A stretch of DNA of 36,335 nucleotides from an uncultured Gemmatimonadota bacterium (GTDB taxonomy: Bacteria; Gemmatimonadota; Gemmatimonadetes; Gemmatimonadales; Gemmatimonadaceae). The notes below the pieces were generated by a model. It was not told the origin of the DNA and searched no databases. It was given only the letters and a program-made list of their open reading frames with translations. This document shows positions 17,665-24,472 of this stretch, piece by piece. Both the position numbers and the translations under genes were made by a program. The DNA lies in contig CADEDA010000004.1 of assembly GCA_902825965.1 (NCBI GenBank), positions 262,596 through 298,930 of the forward strand, written 5' to 3'. How positions within the stretch are numbered: the first letter of the stretch is position 1; each line of letters starts with the position of its first letter.

Positions 17665-18203
17665 TTGCCGGTGTAGGGCTTCATGGTCATCCCCTCGATC
17701 TGGAACCCCACCTGCCCGTACGGCGAGTCGTAGTTCGTGATCTTGAGGGTGCCTTCCATCCACACCGCGTCGAACAGTGCGAGCTTCACCGGCTTCTTGG
17801 AGAACATCTGCACGAACGCCATCTGGTTGGGCGGTGGCGGCGGCGTGTGCACGCAGGCGCCGTAGTACGGGACGAGCAGGAACTCCGCGCCCTCCTCATC
17901 GGCGTCGTCGAGCGGCACGATGAAGCCGGGCACCCGCACCCGCTTGCCGTCGAGCTTCTTGAGCGTGTCGGTCATCTTGCCGGTCTCGTAGTCGAGCCCG
18001 GCGAGCAGGCGCCAGTCGACGTTCACGGCGGCGGCGGTGTTGGCCGGGGCGGCCGGCGAGAGCACAGCGGGCTTGCCCTGCGCGGCCAGCGGCGACGTCG
18101 CGGCAAGGGTGCACCCGGCGAGCGTGCCCAGGGCGAGGGCCACAAGGGCGCGACGCGTGGAACGCGGCGCGCGACGGCTGGAGAGGATCGGACGAGTCTG
18201 CAT
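17661..18203 (-). CDS. DUF3299 lipoprotein, first gene of the ABC operon
   Basis: A 180-residue lipoprotein with basic N-terminus, hydrophobic run and lipobox LAGC (Cys31). The mature part contains the DUF3299 hallmark YYGACVHTPPPPPNQ (about residues 114-127) after VPGFIVPLDD. From memory, DUF3299 proteins are commonly encoded beside MacB-like ABC genes in gammaproteobacteria, including a zinc-regulated cluster of Vibrio; the conserved Cys117 and His119 would suit metal binding. That function is not shown here. Its stop codon overlaps the GTG start of the ATPase, making it the leader of a four-gene operon (DUF3299, ATPase, permease, M28 peptidase). Confidence 0.85.
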   Translation of the reverse strand: MQTRPILSSRRAPRSTRRALVALALGTLAGCTLAATSPLAAQGKPAVLSPAAPANTAAAVNVDWRLLAGLDYETGKMTDTLKKLDGKRVRVPGFIVPLDDADEEGAEFLLVPYYGACVHTPPPPPNQMAFVQMFSKKPVKLALFDAVWMEGTLKITNYDSPYGQVGFQIEGMTMKPYTGK

Positions 18204-18274
18204 TGGCAATGGTACCCCGATGGACGGCGGATGGCGCCCAAGGGCGCCCGTGCAATTTACTCCGCGCGCGGGGG

Positions 18275-19081
18275 TCACGTTGAGGCCGGCGCGGCCCCGG
18301 CCCGAGTGGCGAGGACGCTCTCGACGAAGTTCCGCTTGGAATAGTCGCCGGCGCTCGCGATGCCCGTCATGTCCTCGCGGCCGAGGACGTGGTTCCGGAT
18401 CTGGTCCGCGGACCACCCCCTGTCGGCACCGGCTTCGATCGCGCCGATGGTCTCCTCCAGCCACTCCGCCTTGGCGCGCAGCAGCGCGACCGGGTCCCGC
18501 AGTGGCCCGCGGTGCGCGTCGAAGACGCGCGCGGGACGCAGGGCGACCAAGTCGCGCAGCGTCCGCACCTGCGCCCGCAGGTCCTCCCGCGGGTGCGCGA
18601 TGCGCAGTTTCACGCCGATGAACGCGTCGCCGGTGAAGAGGGTCTCGCGCGCTTCGTCCCACACCACGTGATGATCGCTGGTGTGCCCCGGTGCGGGGCG
18701 CAGCTGCAGCGCCGCGTGCGCGAACGGCGTGGGCGTCGCGGCGAGCGGCGGCGCGGTGCCCCAGCAGATGCGCCGGTACATGCCGATCGGTCCTGGGACC
18801 CGGATCCGGGCGAGGGTCGCGTCCGCGAGTCCCACCGGACAGCCCCGCGCGCGCAGCAACTCGACGTTCCCGGCATGGTCCTCGTGGGCGTGCGTGAGCA
18901 ACACCCCCTCGAGGCGATGGGCACGGAGCCAGGCCGCCAGGTCGTCGCGGACGCGGGGGAACAGCGTGTCGATCAACACGCCGCGCACGACGTACGCGCT
19001 CACCTCGTAGTCGATGAGCCGACTCACCCGCGTCCAGGCGCGGAGCTGGGTCACGTCGTCGTGCCGGAGGACCTGCAACAT
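18275..19081 (-). CDS. MBL-fold metallo-hydrolase
   Basis: A 268-residue soluble hydrolase with an intact metallo-beta-lactamase site: THAHEDHAGN (His64, His66, Asp68, His69), then APGHTSDHHV, LFTGDAFIG and a C-terminal DAHRGP that can give the last His. The C-terminal helices (LRAKAEWLEETIGAIEAG, DQIRNHVLGREDMTG) resemble those of RNase Z / glyoxalase II-like or LACTB2-type enzymes. Substrate is unknown. It starts at 19081, directly beside the divergent greA promoter, and ends 71 bases before the DUF3299 gene starts, so it may share a promoter region with greA and possibly lead that operon. Confidence 0.9.
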   Translation of the reverse strand: MLQVLRHDDVTQLRAWTRVSRLIDYEVSAYVVRGVLIDTLFPRVRDDLAAWLRAHRLEGVLLTHAHEDHAGNVELLRARGCPVGLADATLARIRVPGPIGMYRRICWGTAPPLAATPTPFAHAALQLRPAPGHTSDHHVVWDEARETLFTGDAFIGVKLRIAHPREDLRAQVRTLRDLVALRPARVFDAHRGPLRDPVALLRAKAEWLEETIGAIEAGADRGWSADQIRNHVLGREDMTGIASAGDYSKRNFVESVLATRAGAAPAST

Positions 19082-19083
19082 TC

Positions 19084-19112
19084 TTGTAGGATAGCGGTCC
19101 CACGGCTATACT
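19084..19112 (+). promoter_or_regulatory. Candidate sigma-70-type promoter of greA
   Basis: TTGTAG (19084-19089) and TATACT (19107-19112) are 17 bases apart. The -10 box matches TATAAT at five of six positions; the -35 box is weaker. Transcription would start near 19119, about 70 bases before greA and upstream of the leader hairpin. It lies 3 bases from the start codon of the divergent MBL gene. Confidence 0.5.
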
Positions 19113-19132
19113 GAGGGCAGCGAACGCTCCCC

Positions 19133-19169
19133 CCGGCGCCCGGCCACCACGGTCGGGCGTCGGATTTTT
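19133..19169 (+). terminator. Terminator-like hairpin in the greA leader (attenuator candidate)
   Basis: CCGGCGCCCGGCC (19133-19145) and GGTCGGGCGTCGG (19151-19163) form a 13-bp stem with two G-U pairs around an ACCAC loop, followed by A and five T (19165-19169). This is the best intrinsic-terminator shape in the window. No plus-strand gene ends nearby (the previous one ends at 6331), so it can only act on the greA leader transcript. Confidence 0.65.
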
Positions 19170-19189
19170 CTACGCCGCCGAGGCATGGC

Positions 19190-19669
19190 ATGATCGAAGC
19201 GCTCAAGCAGAAGCTCACCGACGAGGCGGAGAAGCTCCGCTTCGAGCTGAACGTCACGCTGCCCAACGAGATCCGCAAAGCCGTCGAACTCGGCGACCTG
19301 CGCGAGAACTCCGAGTACAAGGCGGCGCTGGAGCGGCAGCAGTTCGTGCAGGCGCGCCTCGGGCACCTCACGCAGCGCCTCTCCAAGCTGTCGGCCATCG
19401 ACGAGTCGCAGATCGCCACCGACGCGGTGGGGATGGGGTCCAAGGTCGTGGTGGAGGACACCACCACCAAGGCCAAGGAGTCGTATCACATGATCTTCGG
19501 TGACGCCGAGGACTTCGACGACGGGCAGGTGACGATGTCGTCCCCGATCGGCCGCGCGCTGCTCGGCAAGAAGGTCGGCGAACTGGTGCTGCTCAAGCTG
19601 CCCACGATGACGCGCAAGCTGAAGGTCGTGAAGCTCACGACCATCCACGACGACACCGAGCTGCTCTAG
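19190..19669 (+). CDS. greA: Transcription elongation factor GreA
   Basis: A 159-residue GreA. The N-terminal coiled coil carries the catalytic-tip motif GDLRENSEYKAALERQ, whose acidic residues bring Mg2+ into the RNA polymerase secondary channel to promote cleavage of backtracked RNA. The C-terminal FKBP-like domain shows VGMGSKVVVED, ISSPIGRALLGKK-type text (MSSPIGRALLGKKVGELV) and ends normally. A weak GAGG lies six bases upstream of the ATG. A two-codon reading frame (ATGGCATGA at 19185) overlaps the start. The stop TAG shares the palindrome CTAG (19666-19669) with the stop of the convergent TlpA-like gene. The leader holds a promoter and a terminator-like hairpin. Confidence 0.97.
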   Translation: MIEALKQKLTDEAEKLRFELNVTLPNEIRKAVELGDLRENSEYKAALERQQFVQARLGHLTQRLSKLSAIDESQIATDAVGMGSKVVVEDTTTKAKESYHMIFGDAEDFDDGQVTMSSPIGRALLGKKVGELVLLKLPTMTRKLKVVKLTTIHDDTELL

Positions 19670-20220
19670 TCGCGCGGCTCCGCGAGGGCGCGCTGGAGGG
19701 CGGCGGTGAGGGCCGAGTCACCCGCGGTGACCGGCCCGATGTGTTTCCAGCGCAGGGTCCCGTCGCGTCCGATGAGGTAGCTCGCGGGCACACCCACCGC
19801 GAGGAAGGTGCTCGACACCGCATCATCGGGATCGTGCCAGAGCTCGTAGGTGGCGCCGAGCTCCTTGGCGAACGCCGCGACGCGGCCCTCCTCGCCCTCG
19901 AGGTCGATGCTCACGCCGACCACGCGCAGTCCCTCCGCCCGATGCCGCGTGTACAGCGTGTCGAGTGCCGGGATCTCCTGCCGGCAGGGCTTGCACCAGG
20001 TGGCCCAGATGTTGAGCAGCACGACCTCGCCTCGGAGCGAGTCGAGGGCGATCTCCGGCCCGCTGAGCACGCGTGCCGCGTAGGCTGGAGCCGCGGCTCC
20101 CACCTGGACCACGGCGCGGGCCGGCGCCGCGCCGCCATCGCAGCCGAGGACAGCGGCCGCGATGGCGGCCAAGAGCGGGAGGCCGCGCGCGCGCCGGTCA
20201 CGCGCCGCCACACGCGTCAC
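19666..20220 (-). CDS. TlpA/ResA-like thiol-disulfide lipoprotein
   Basis: A 184-residue membrane-tethered thioredoxin-fold protein. The GTG start at 20220 overlaps the stop of the upstream gene (GTGA) and gives a basic N-terminus, a hydrophobic run and lipobox VLGC (Cys27). The active site is WATWCKPCRQEIP (Cys76, Cys79), followed by RVVGVSIDLEGEEGRVAAF and the cis-Pro region GVPASYLIGRDG. Such proteins reduce specific disulfides outside the cytoplasm, for example in cytochrome c or copper-site maturation. Its translational coupling to a secreted protein with a CDCC cluster suggests that protein as a partner (inference). The stop overlaps that of greA in CTAG. Confidence 0.9.
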   Translation of the reverse strand: MTRVAARDRRARGLPLLAAIAAAVLGCDGGAAPARAVVQVGAAAPAYAARVLSGPEIALDSLRGEVVLLNIWATWCKPCRQEIPALDTLYTRHRAEGLRVVGVSIDLEGEEGRVAAFAKELGATYELWHDPDDAVSSTFLAVGVPASYLIGRDGTLRWKHIGPVTAGDSALTAALQRALAEPRD

Positions 20221-21569
20221 GGTGTGCCGATCCGGATCCGTGCGACCTTCACGGCGCTGGGGCGGCCGGCGAGCGTCCAGGCGAGGATCACGCCGTCGCG
20301 GGTGCGGGCGCTGCGCGGGAATCCGCTCGAGCGGGCACGCGTCGAGGCACTCACCACGAGCGGCGCCCCGACCGTGCCGTCGCGGTGCACGAGGCGGGCA
20401 CGCACCTCGGCCGCGTCGCCGCCCGTGCGCTCGAGCCAGGTGACCAGTGCGGTACGGCCGTCGAGCATCTCGATGTCCACGCGACCGGTGGGGTTGCCGC
20501 CATCGACGCCGACCGGTGTACCGAAGCTGCCGCCGGCGTCGGTGGAGAACGCCACGCGCACCCGGCCGCTGTCGCCGGGTGCCGTGAACCAGGCGCTCGC
20601 GAGCGTGTCGCCCACCGCGGCGACCGCCGGACCGTTCACGGGGCAGGAGGCGATCTTCCAGCCATCGCGATGCACCGGCGCCGGGGCCGTCCACTTGCCG
20701 TTGACGAGGCGCACGATCGACATGTCGCGGATCTCCTCGTCGCTGCGGTCGCGGTAGACCACCACCGGACCCTTGGTGGTCATCGCGGTGGCGGTCTGGC
20801 AGCAATCGCAGGTGCGTACGTCGAGTGTGGTGGTGTTCACCACGCGACCATCGCGCCAGGTCGCGTGCGCGAGCTGCATCGCCGCGCCGTGTGCATCATG
20901 CCCGGCCGCGGCGCCGCCCGCCGCCTTCGCCTTGGCGACGGCGAGTGCACCGGCGGTGCCGTCGAGCAGCACCACACTCGCGCTGCCTGCCGTCGTCGGC
21001 AGGATGGACACGAACCCATGCTCGGCCTGCACACCAGGCGCATGCGGCAGCATGCTCTCGCCCCACGTCGCACCACCGTCGCGCGACTCAGCCAGCCGCA
21101 CGTCGTAGGCGTAGGTGCCGGCGCCGTTCCGCTGCAGCCAGTGCGCGAGCAGGCGTCCGCCGCCGATCGGGACCACCGACGGGAAGTCGGCCCAGTTCAC
21201 GAACAGGTCCTTGCGCCGCAGGACTTCGCGGGGCGCGGACCAACCGGCGGCACCGGCCGCGAGGGTGGCGAAGCGGAGCGCGTGGCTCGAATCCGCCTGT
21301 CGCTCCAGCCAGCTCAGGTGCGCCGTGCCTGCGGCATCCGTCGCGACGAACGGCTCCGCCGCATCGCCACCCGCGGGTGAGGGCAGGGGCTCGAGGCGGA
21401 GCGTCGGCAGCGCCTGCGCCCCGTCGGCCGCGGACGGCGGGTGCTTGACCGCTGCGCCGCGGTCGCGTGCCTCACCCACGGCGCGCTGCTCGGCGACGAC
21501 CAGCAGGCCGCCGATCGCCACGAGCAGCGGCAACCGGACCATGAGACGGGGAAGGGGGAGCGTCGTCAT
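20217..21569 (-). CDS. Exported BNR/sialidase-like beta-propeller protein with CDCC motif
   Basis: A 450-residue exported protein. GAGG sits eight bases before the ATG at 21569, which gives a signal anchor (LMVRLPLLVAIGGLLVVA). The body shows repeated propeller blades with Asp-box-like phrases, such as ESRDGGATWGE, and VAFSTDAGGSFGT near residue 350. A cysteine cluster TCDCCQT (Cys254, Cys256, Cys257) and a later ASCPVNGP are unusual for sialidases, and no sialidase Arg triad can be assigned. I call the fold, not the enzyme. It starts 10 bases after glpD and is translationally coupled to the TlpA-like gene, so the cysteines may be kept reduced or metallated by that partner. Confidence 0.75.
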   Translation of the reverse strand: MTTLPLPRLMVRLPLLVAIGGLLVVAEQRAVGEARDRGAAVKHPPSAADGAQALPTLRLEPLPSPAGGDAAEPFVATDAAGTAHLSWLERQADSSHALRFATLAAGAAGWSAPREVLRRKDLFVNWADFPSVVPIGGGRLLAHWLQRNGAGTYAYDVRLAESRDGGATWGESMLPHAPGVQAEHGFVSILPTTAGSASVVLLDGTAGALAVAKAKAAGGAAAGHDAHGAAMQLAHATWRDGRVVNTTTLDVRTCDCCQTATAMTTKGPVVVYRDRSDEEIRDMSIVRLVNGKWTAPAPVHRDGWKIASCPVNGPAVAAVGDTLASAWFTAPGDSGRVRVAFSTDAGGSFGTPVGVDGGNPTGRVDIEMLDGRTALVTWLERTGGDAAEVRARLVHRDGTVGAPLVVSASTRARSSGFPRSARTRDGVILAWTLAGRPSAVKVARIRIGTP

Positions 21570-21579
21570 CGTCGGAACC

Positions 21580-23115
21580 TCAGGGGGAGACGGCGAAGAG
21601 GCGTTCGATCTCGTGCCCGAACTCGTCGACCGCGTGCCGTTCGCCGGCGTCGGTCCACTTGAGATGGGGACCCATCAAAGATGCAACGTGCGCCGCGATC
21701 GCGCGCCCATGGTCCGCGGTCTCGAAGGCCAGTGGCATGCGGCGGATCAGTACGTCGCCGATCGTCTCGGCCATCTCCTCGCGCACCGCGTGGCGGACGT
21801 CCGCCTCCCGCCACTCGAGCCCGTCGAGGAGCGGGCGGTCGTCGGTGCCGGAGGCGCTGCCGGCGGCGGCGCGTACGCCCGGCAGTGGCGCGCGGGCCGT
21901 GTCGCAGGCGCGCACCGTGATCCCCAGGTGCCGCACGGCCTCGTCCACGCACTGCTCGGCCATCGCGCGGTAGGTCGTGAGCTTGCCCCCCGTGATGGTG
22001 AGCACGCCGCGCGGCGTGTGCCGGATGGCGTGCTCGCGCGAGGCGGAGGCCGGGTCGCCGGTGTTCCCGCTCGCGACGAGCGGGCGGATGCCCGCCCAGG
22101 CCGCCACCACGTCGTCCTCCGTGAGTGCGGCCGCGGGGAAGAACCGATTGCAGGCCGCGAGCAGGTAGCGCACGTCGGCGCGGGCGGCGCGCACCTCCTG
22201 CGGGTGCTCCTGGGTGGCGGTGTCGGTGGTGCCGATGATCGTGTGTCGGCCCGCCGGCAGCGTGAACATCACGCGTCCGTCGTCGGGCGAGAGCATCGTC
22301 ACCGCGGCCTGGTTGCCCACGCGGGCGGCCGGCACCGCGATGTGCACGCCCTTGGTGCCGCGTACCGTCGGCGCCGTGCCGCCGCCTTCCATGGTGGCGA
22401 TCTCGTCCGTCCATGGACCGGTGGCGTTGAGCACCACACGCGCCTGCACGCGCAACTCGTTGCCGCCGATGCGGTCGTAGACGAGCGCGCCGTCGGCCGG
22501 GCCGTGCGGTCCGCTGAAGCTCAGCGCCTTCACCTCGACGTGGTTGAGCACCGTGGCACTGGAATGCGCGGCGTCGAGCGCGTTGGCCAGCGTGAGCCGT
22601 GCGTCGTCGGTGGCGGCGTCCCAGTACATCGCGCCGCCGGTGAGCCGGTCGCGGGCGAGTGCGGGCTCGAGCGCGAGCACCGCCTCGGCCCCGAGCCGCT
22701 TGTGCCGGCCGACGTTCTTGAAGAGTGCGAGGGCGTCGTAGAGCATCAAGCCCGCCCCGAGCTTCCAGCGGGGCACGCGGGCGCCGCGGTACACCGGCCA
22801 GGTGAAGCGCAGCGGACGCACGAGGTGCGGCGCGAGGTCGAGCAGGCGCCGGCGCTCGCGACTGGCCTCGAACACGAGGTGCAGGTAGCCGTGCTCGAGG
22901 TATCGCACCCCGCCATGGATGAGGCGCGACGACCGGCTCGAGGTCCCCGCGGCGAAGTCGTCCTTCTCCACGAGGGCCACCGCCATGCCCCGGCGTGCGG
23001 CGTCCCGTGCGATCCCGGCACCGGTGATGCCGCCGCCGATCACCAGCAGGTCGAAGCGACGGTCCGCGAGCTCGGCAAGGCGTTGTGCACGTCGCGGGAT
23101 GGCCGGGGAGGACAT
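21580..23115 (-). CDS. glpD: Aerobic glycerol-3-phosphate dehydrogenase/oxidase
   Basis: A 511-residue FAD enzyme that oxidises sn-glycerol 3-phosphate to dihydroxyacetone phosphate at the inner membrane and passes electrons to quinone. The dinucleotide motif is VIGGGITGAGIARDAA (Gly27-Gly34), followed by the family signatures VEKDDFAAGTSSRSSRLIHGG and RYLEHGYLHLVFEA. Further family segments are NATGPWTDEI, GTKGVHIAV, TIIGTTDT and GVLTITGGKLTTYR. The length is normal for GlpD. No glycerol kinase or facilitator is present beside it. It is divergent from fadI with only 61 bases between starts, so glycerolipid and fatty-acid breakdown may share control. It leads an operon with the propeller and TlpA-like genes. 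Confidence 0.93.
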   Translation of the reverse strand: MSSPAIPRRAQRLAELADRRFDLLVIGGGITGAGIARDAARRGMAVALVEKDDFAAGTSSRSSRLIHGGVRYLEHGYLHLVFEASRERRRLLDLAPHLVRPLRFTWPVYRGARVPRWKLGAGLMLYDALALFKNVGRHKRLGAEAVLALEPALARDRLTGGAMYWDAATDDARLTLANALDAAHSSATVLNHVEVKALSFSGPHGPADGALVYDRIGGNELRVQARVVLNATGPWTDEIATMEGGGTAPTVRGTKGVHIAVPAARVGNQAAVTMLSPDDGRVMFTLPAGRHTIIGTTDTATQEHPQEVRAARADVRYLLAACNRFFPAAALTEDDVVAAWAGIRPLVASGNTGDPASASREHAIRHTPRGVLTITGGKLTTYRAMAEQCVDEAVRHLGITVRACDTARAPLPGVRAAAGSASGTDDRPLLDGLEWREADVRHAVREEMAETIGDVLIRRMPLAFETADHGRAIAAHVASLMGPHLKWTDAGERHAVDEFGHEIERLFAVSP

Positions 23116-23176
23116 ACGCTAGAGATATCCCGCCGCCCGCCCTGCCGCGAGTCTCGGCGCGGGCTAGCTTTCCCGC

Positions 23177-24472
23177 ATGCCCATCTACGAGCCGGGGAAG
23201 CGGATCGCGGTCATCGCGGGCGTCCGCACGCCCTTCGCCAAGGCCGGCACCACGTTGAAGTCGCTCAGTGCGATCGAGCTCGGCAAGATCGCCGTCAGTG
23301 AACTGGTGCATCGGACCGACCTCGATCCCGCGAGCGTGGACCTGCTGACGTTCGGCACCGTGCTCCCGTCGGTGCTCGCACCCAACATCGCGCGCGAGAT
23401 CGCGCTCATGCCGTTGCTGCCCAAGGGCGTGCAGGCCTGGAGCGTCTCACGCGCCTGCGCCTCGGCCAACCAGGCGATCACCGACGCCGCGGACCAGATC
23501 GCGCTGGGGCACGCACAGGTCGCGATCGCCGGCGGTGCGGAGTCGCTCTCCAATGTGCCGATCCTGCACTCGCGCGGATTCTCCGACGCGCTCGTCGCCG
23601 CGTCCAAGGCCAAGACGCTCGGCCAGCGTGTGCAGGCCTTCTCGGGCATCCGCGCCAAGGACTTCATCCCCATCACGCCGGCGATCGCGGAACCGACGAC
23701 GGGCGAGACGATGGGGCAGTCGGCCGAGAAGATGGCCAAGCTCAACGGCGTGACGCGTGAGGAGCAGGACGCCCTCGCCCTCGCCTCGCACCTGCATGCG
23801 CACCAGGGCACCGTGGACGGGCGCCTCACGGCGGAGATCGTGCCCGTGCCGCTGCCGCCGCGCTTCGAGGGGGCGATGACGAGCGACAACGGCATCCGCT
23901 CCGACACCACCGCGGCACAGCTGGCCGCGCTCAAGCCGGTGTTCGACCGCCGCTACGGCAGCGTCACCGCCGGCAATGCGTCGCCGCTCACCGATGGGGG
24001 CGCGGCGGTGCTGCTCATGCGCGAGGACGTGGCCAAGGCGCTGGGGTACCAGGCCAAGGCCTACATCCGCTCGTATGCCTACGCGGCGCTCGATCCGGGC
24101 GAGCAGCTGCTGCAGGCGCCGGTGCTCGCGGCGCCGGTGGCGCTCAAGCGCGCCGGACTCACGCTCAAGGAGATCGATCTCGTGGAGATGCACGAGGCCT
24201 TCGCGGCGCAGGTGTGCTCGAACCTCAAGGGCTTCGAATCGCCGTACTGGGCGGAGCGGGCGGGGTTCAGCACGCCCGTCGGTTCGGTGGACCGCAGCAA
24301 GCTCAACGTGATGGGCGGCTCGATCGCGATCGGGCATCCCTTCGGCGCGACGGGGGCCCGCGTGACCACCACGCTGGTCAACGAGCTCGCCCGGCGCGGC
24401 GGGCAGTTCGGCCTCATGACCGTCTGTGCGGCCGGTGGACTCGGCTTCGCGATGGTGGTGGAGCGCGCATGA
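23177..24472 (+). CDS. fadI: FadI-like acetyl-CoA acyltransferase (thiolase)
   Basis: A 431-residue thiolase that performs the last step of beta-oxidation, cleaving 3-ketoacyl-CoA with CoA. The nucleophile is Cys94 in SRACASANQAI, and the C-terminal catalytic pair is His387 (GHPFGATG) and Cys417 (VCAAGG). The length and the RACASANQ form fit FadI rather than the shorter FadA. Its stop TGA overlaps the ATG of the next gene (ATGA), giving a fadI-fadJ pair that forms the trifunctional complex. Start ATG 23177 gives the normal N-terminus (RIAVIAGVRTPFAK). Confidence 0.92.
   Translation: MPIYEPGKRIAVIAGVRTPFAKAGTTLKSLSAIELGKIAVSELVHRTDLDPASVDLLTFGTVLPSVLAPNIAREIALMPLLPKGVQAWSVSRACASANQAITDAADQIALGHAQVAIAGGAESLSNVPILHSRGFSDALVAASKAKTLGQRVQAFSGIRAKDFIPITPAIAEPTTGETMGQSAEKMAKLNGVTREEQDALALASHLHAHQGTVDGRLTAEIVPVPLPPRFEGAMTSDNGIRSDTTAAQLAALKPVFDRRYGSVTAGNASPLTDGGAAVLLMREDVAKALGYQAKAYIRSYAYAALDPGEQLLQAPVLAAPVALKRAGLTLKEIDLVEMHEAFAAQVCSNLKGFESPYWAERAGFSTPVGSVDRSKLNVMGGSIAIGHPFGATGARVTTTLVNELARRGGQFGLMTVCAAGGLGFAMVVERA

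Noticed and set aside
23116-23176. Defined promoters or a FadR-type operator between glpD and fadI
   Set aside because: The 61-base gap has no convincing -35/-10 pair or palindrome that I can point to.
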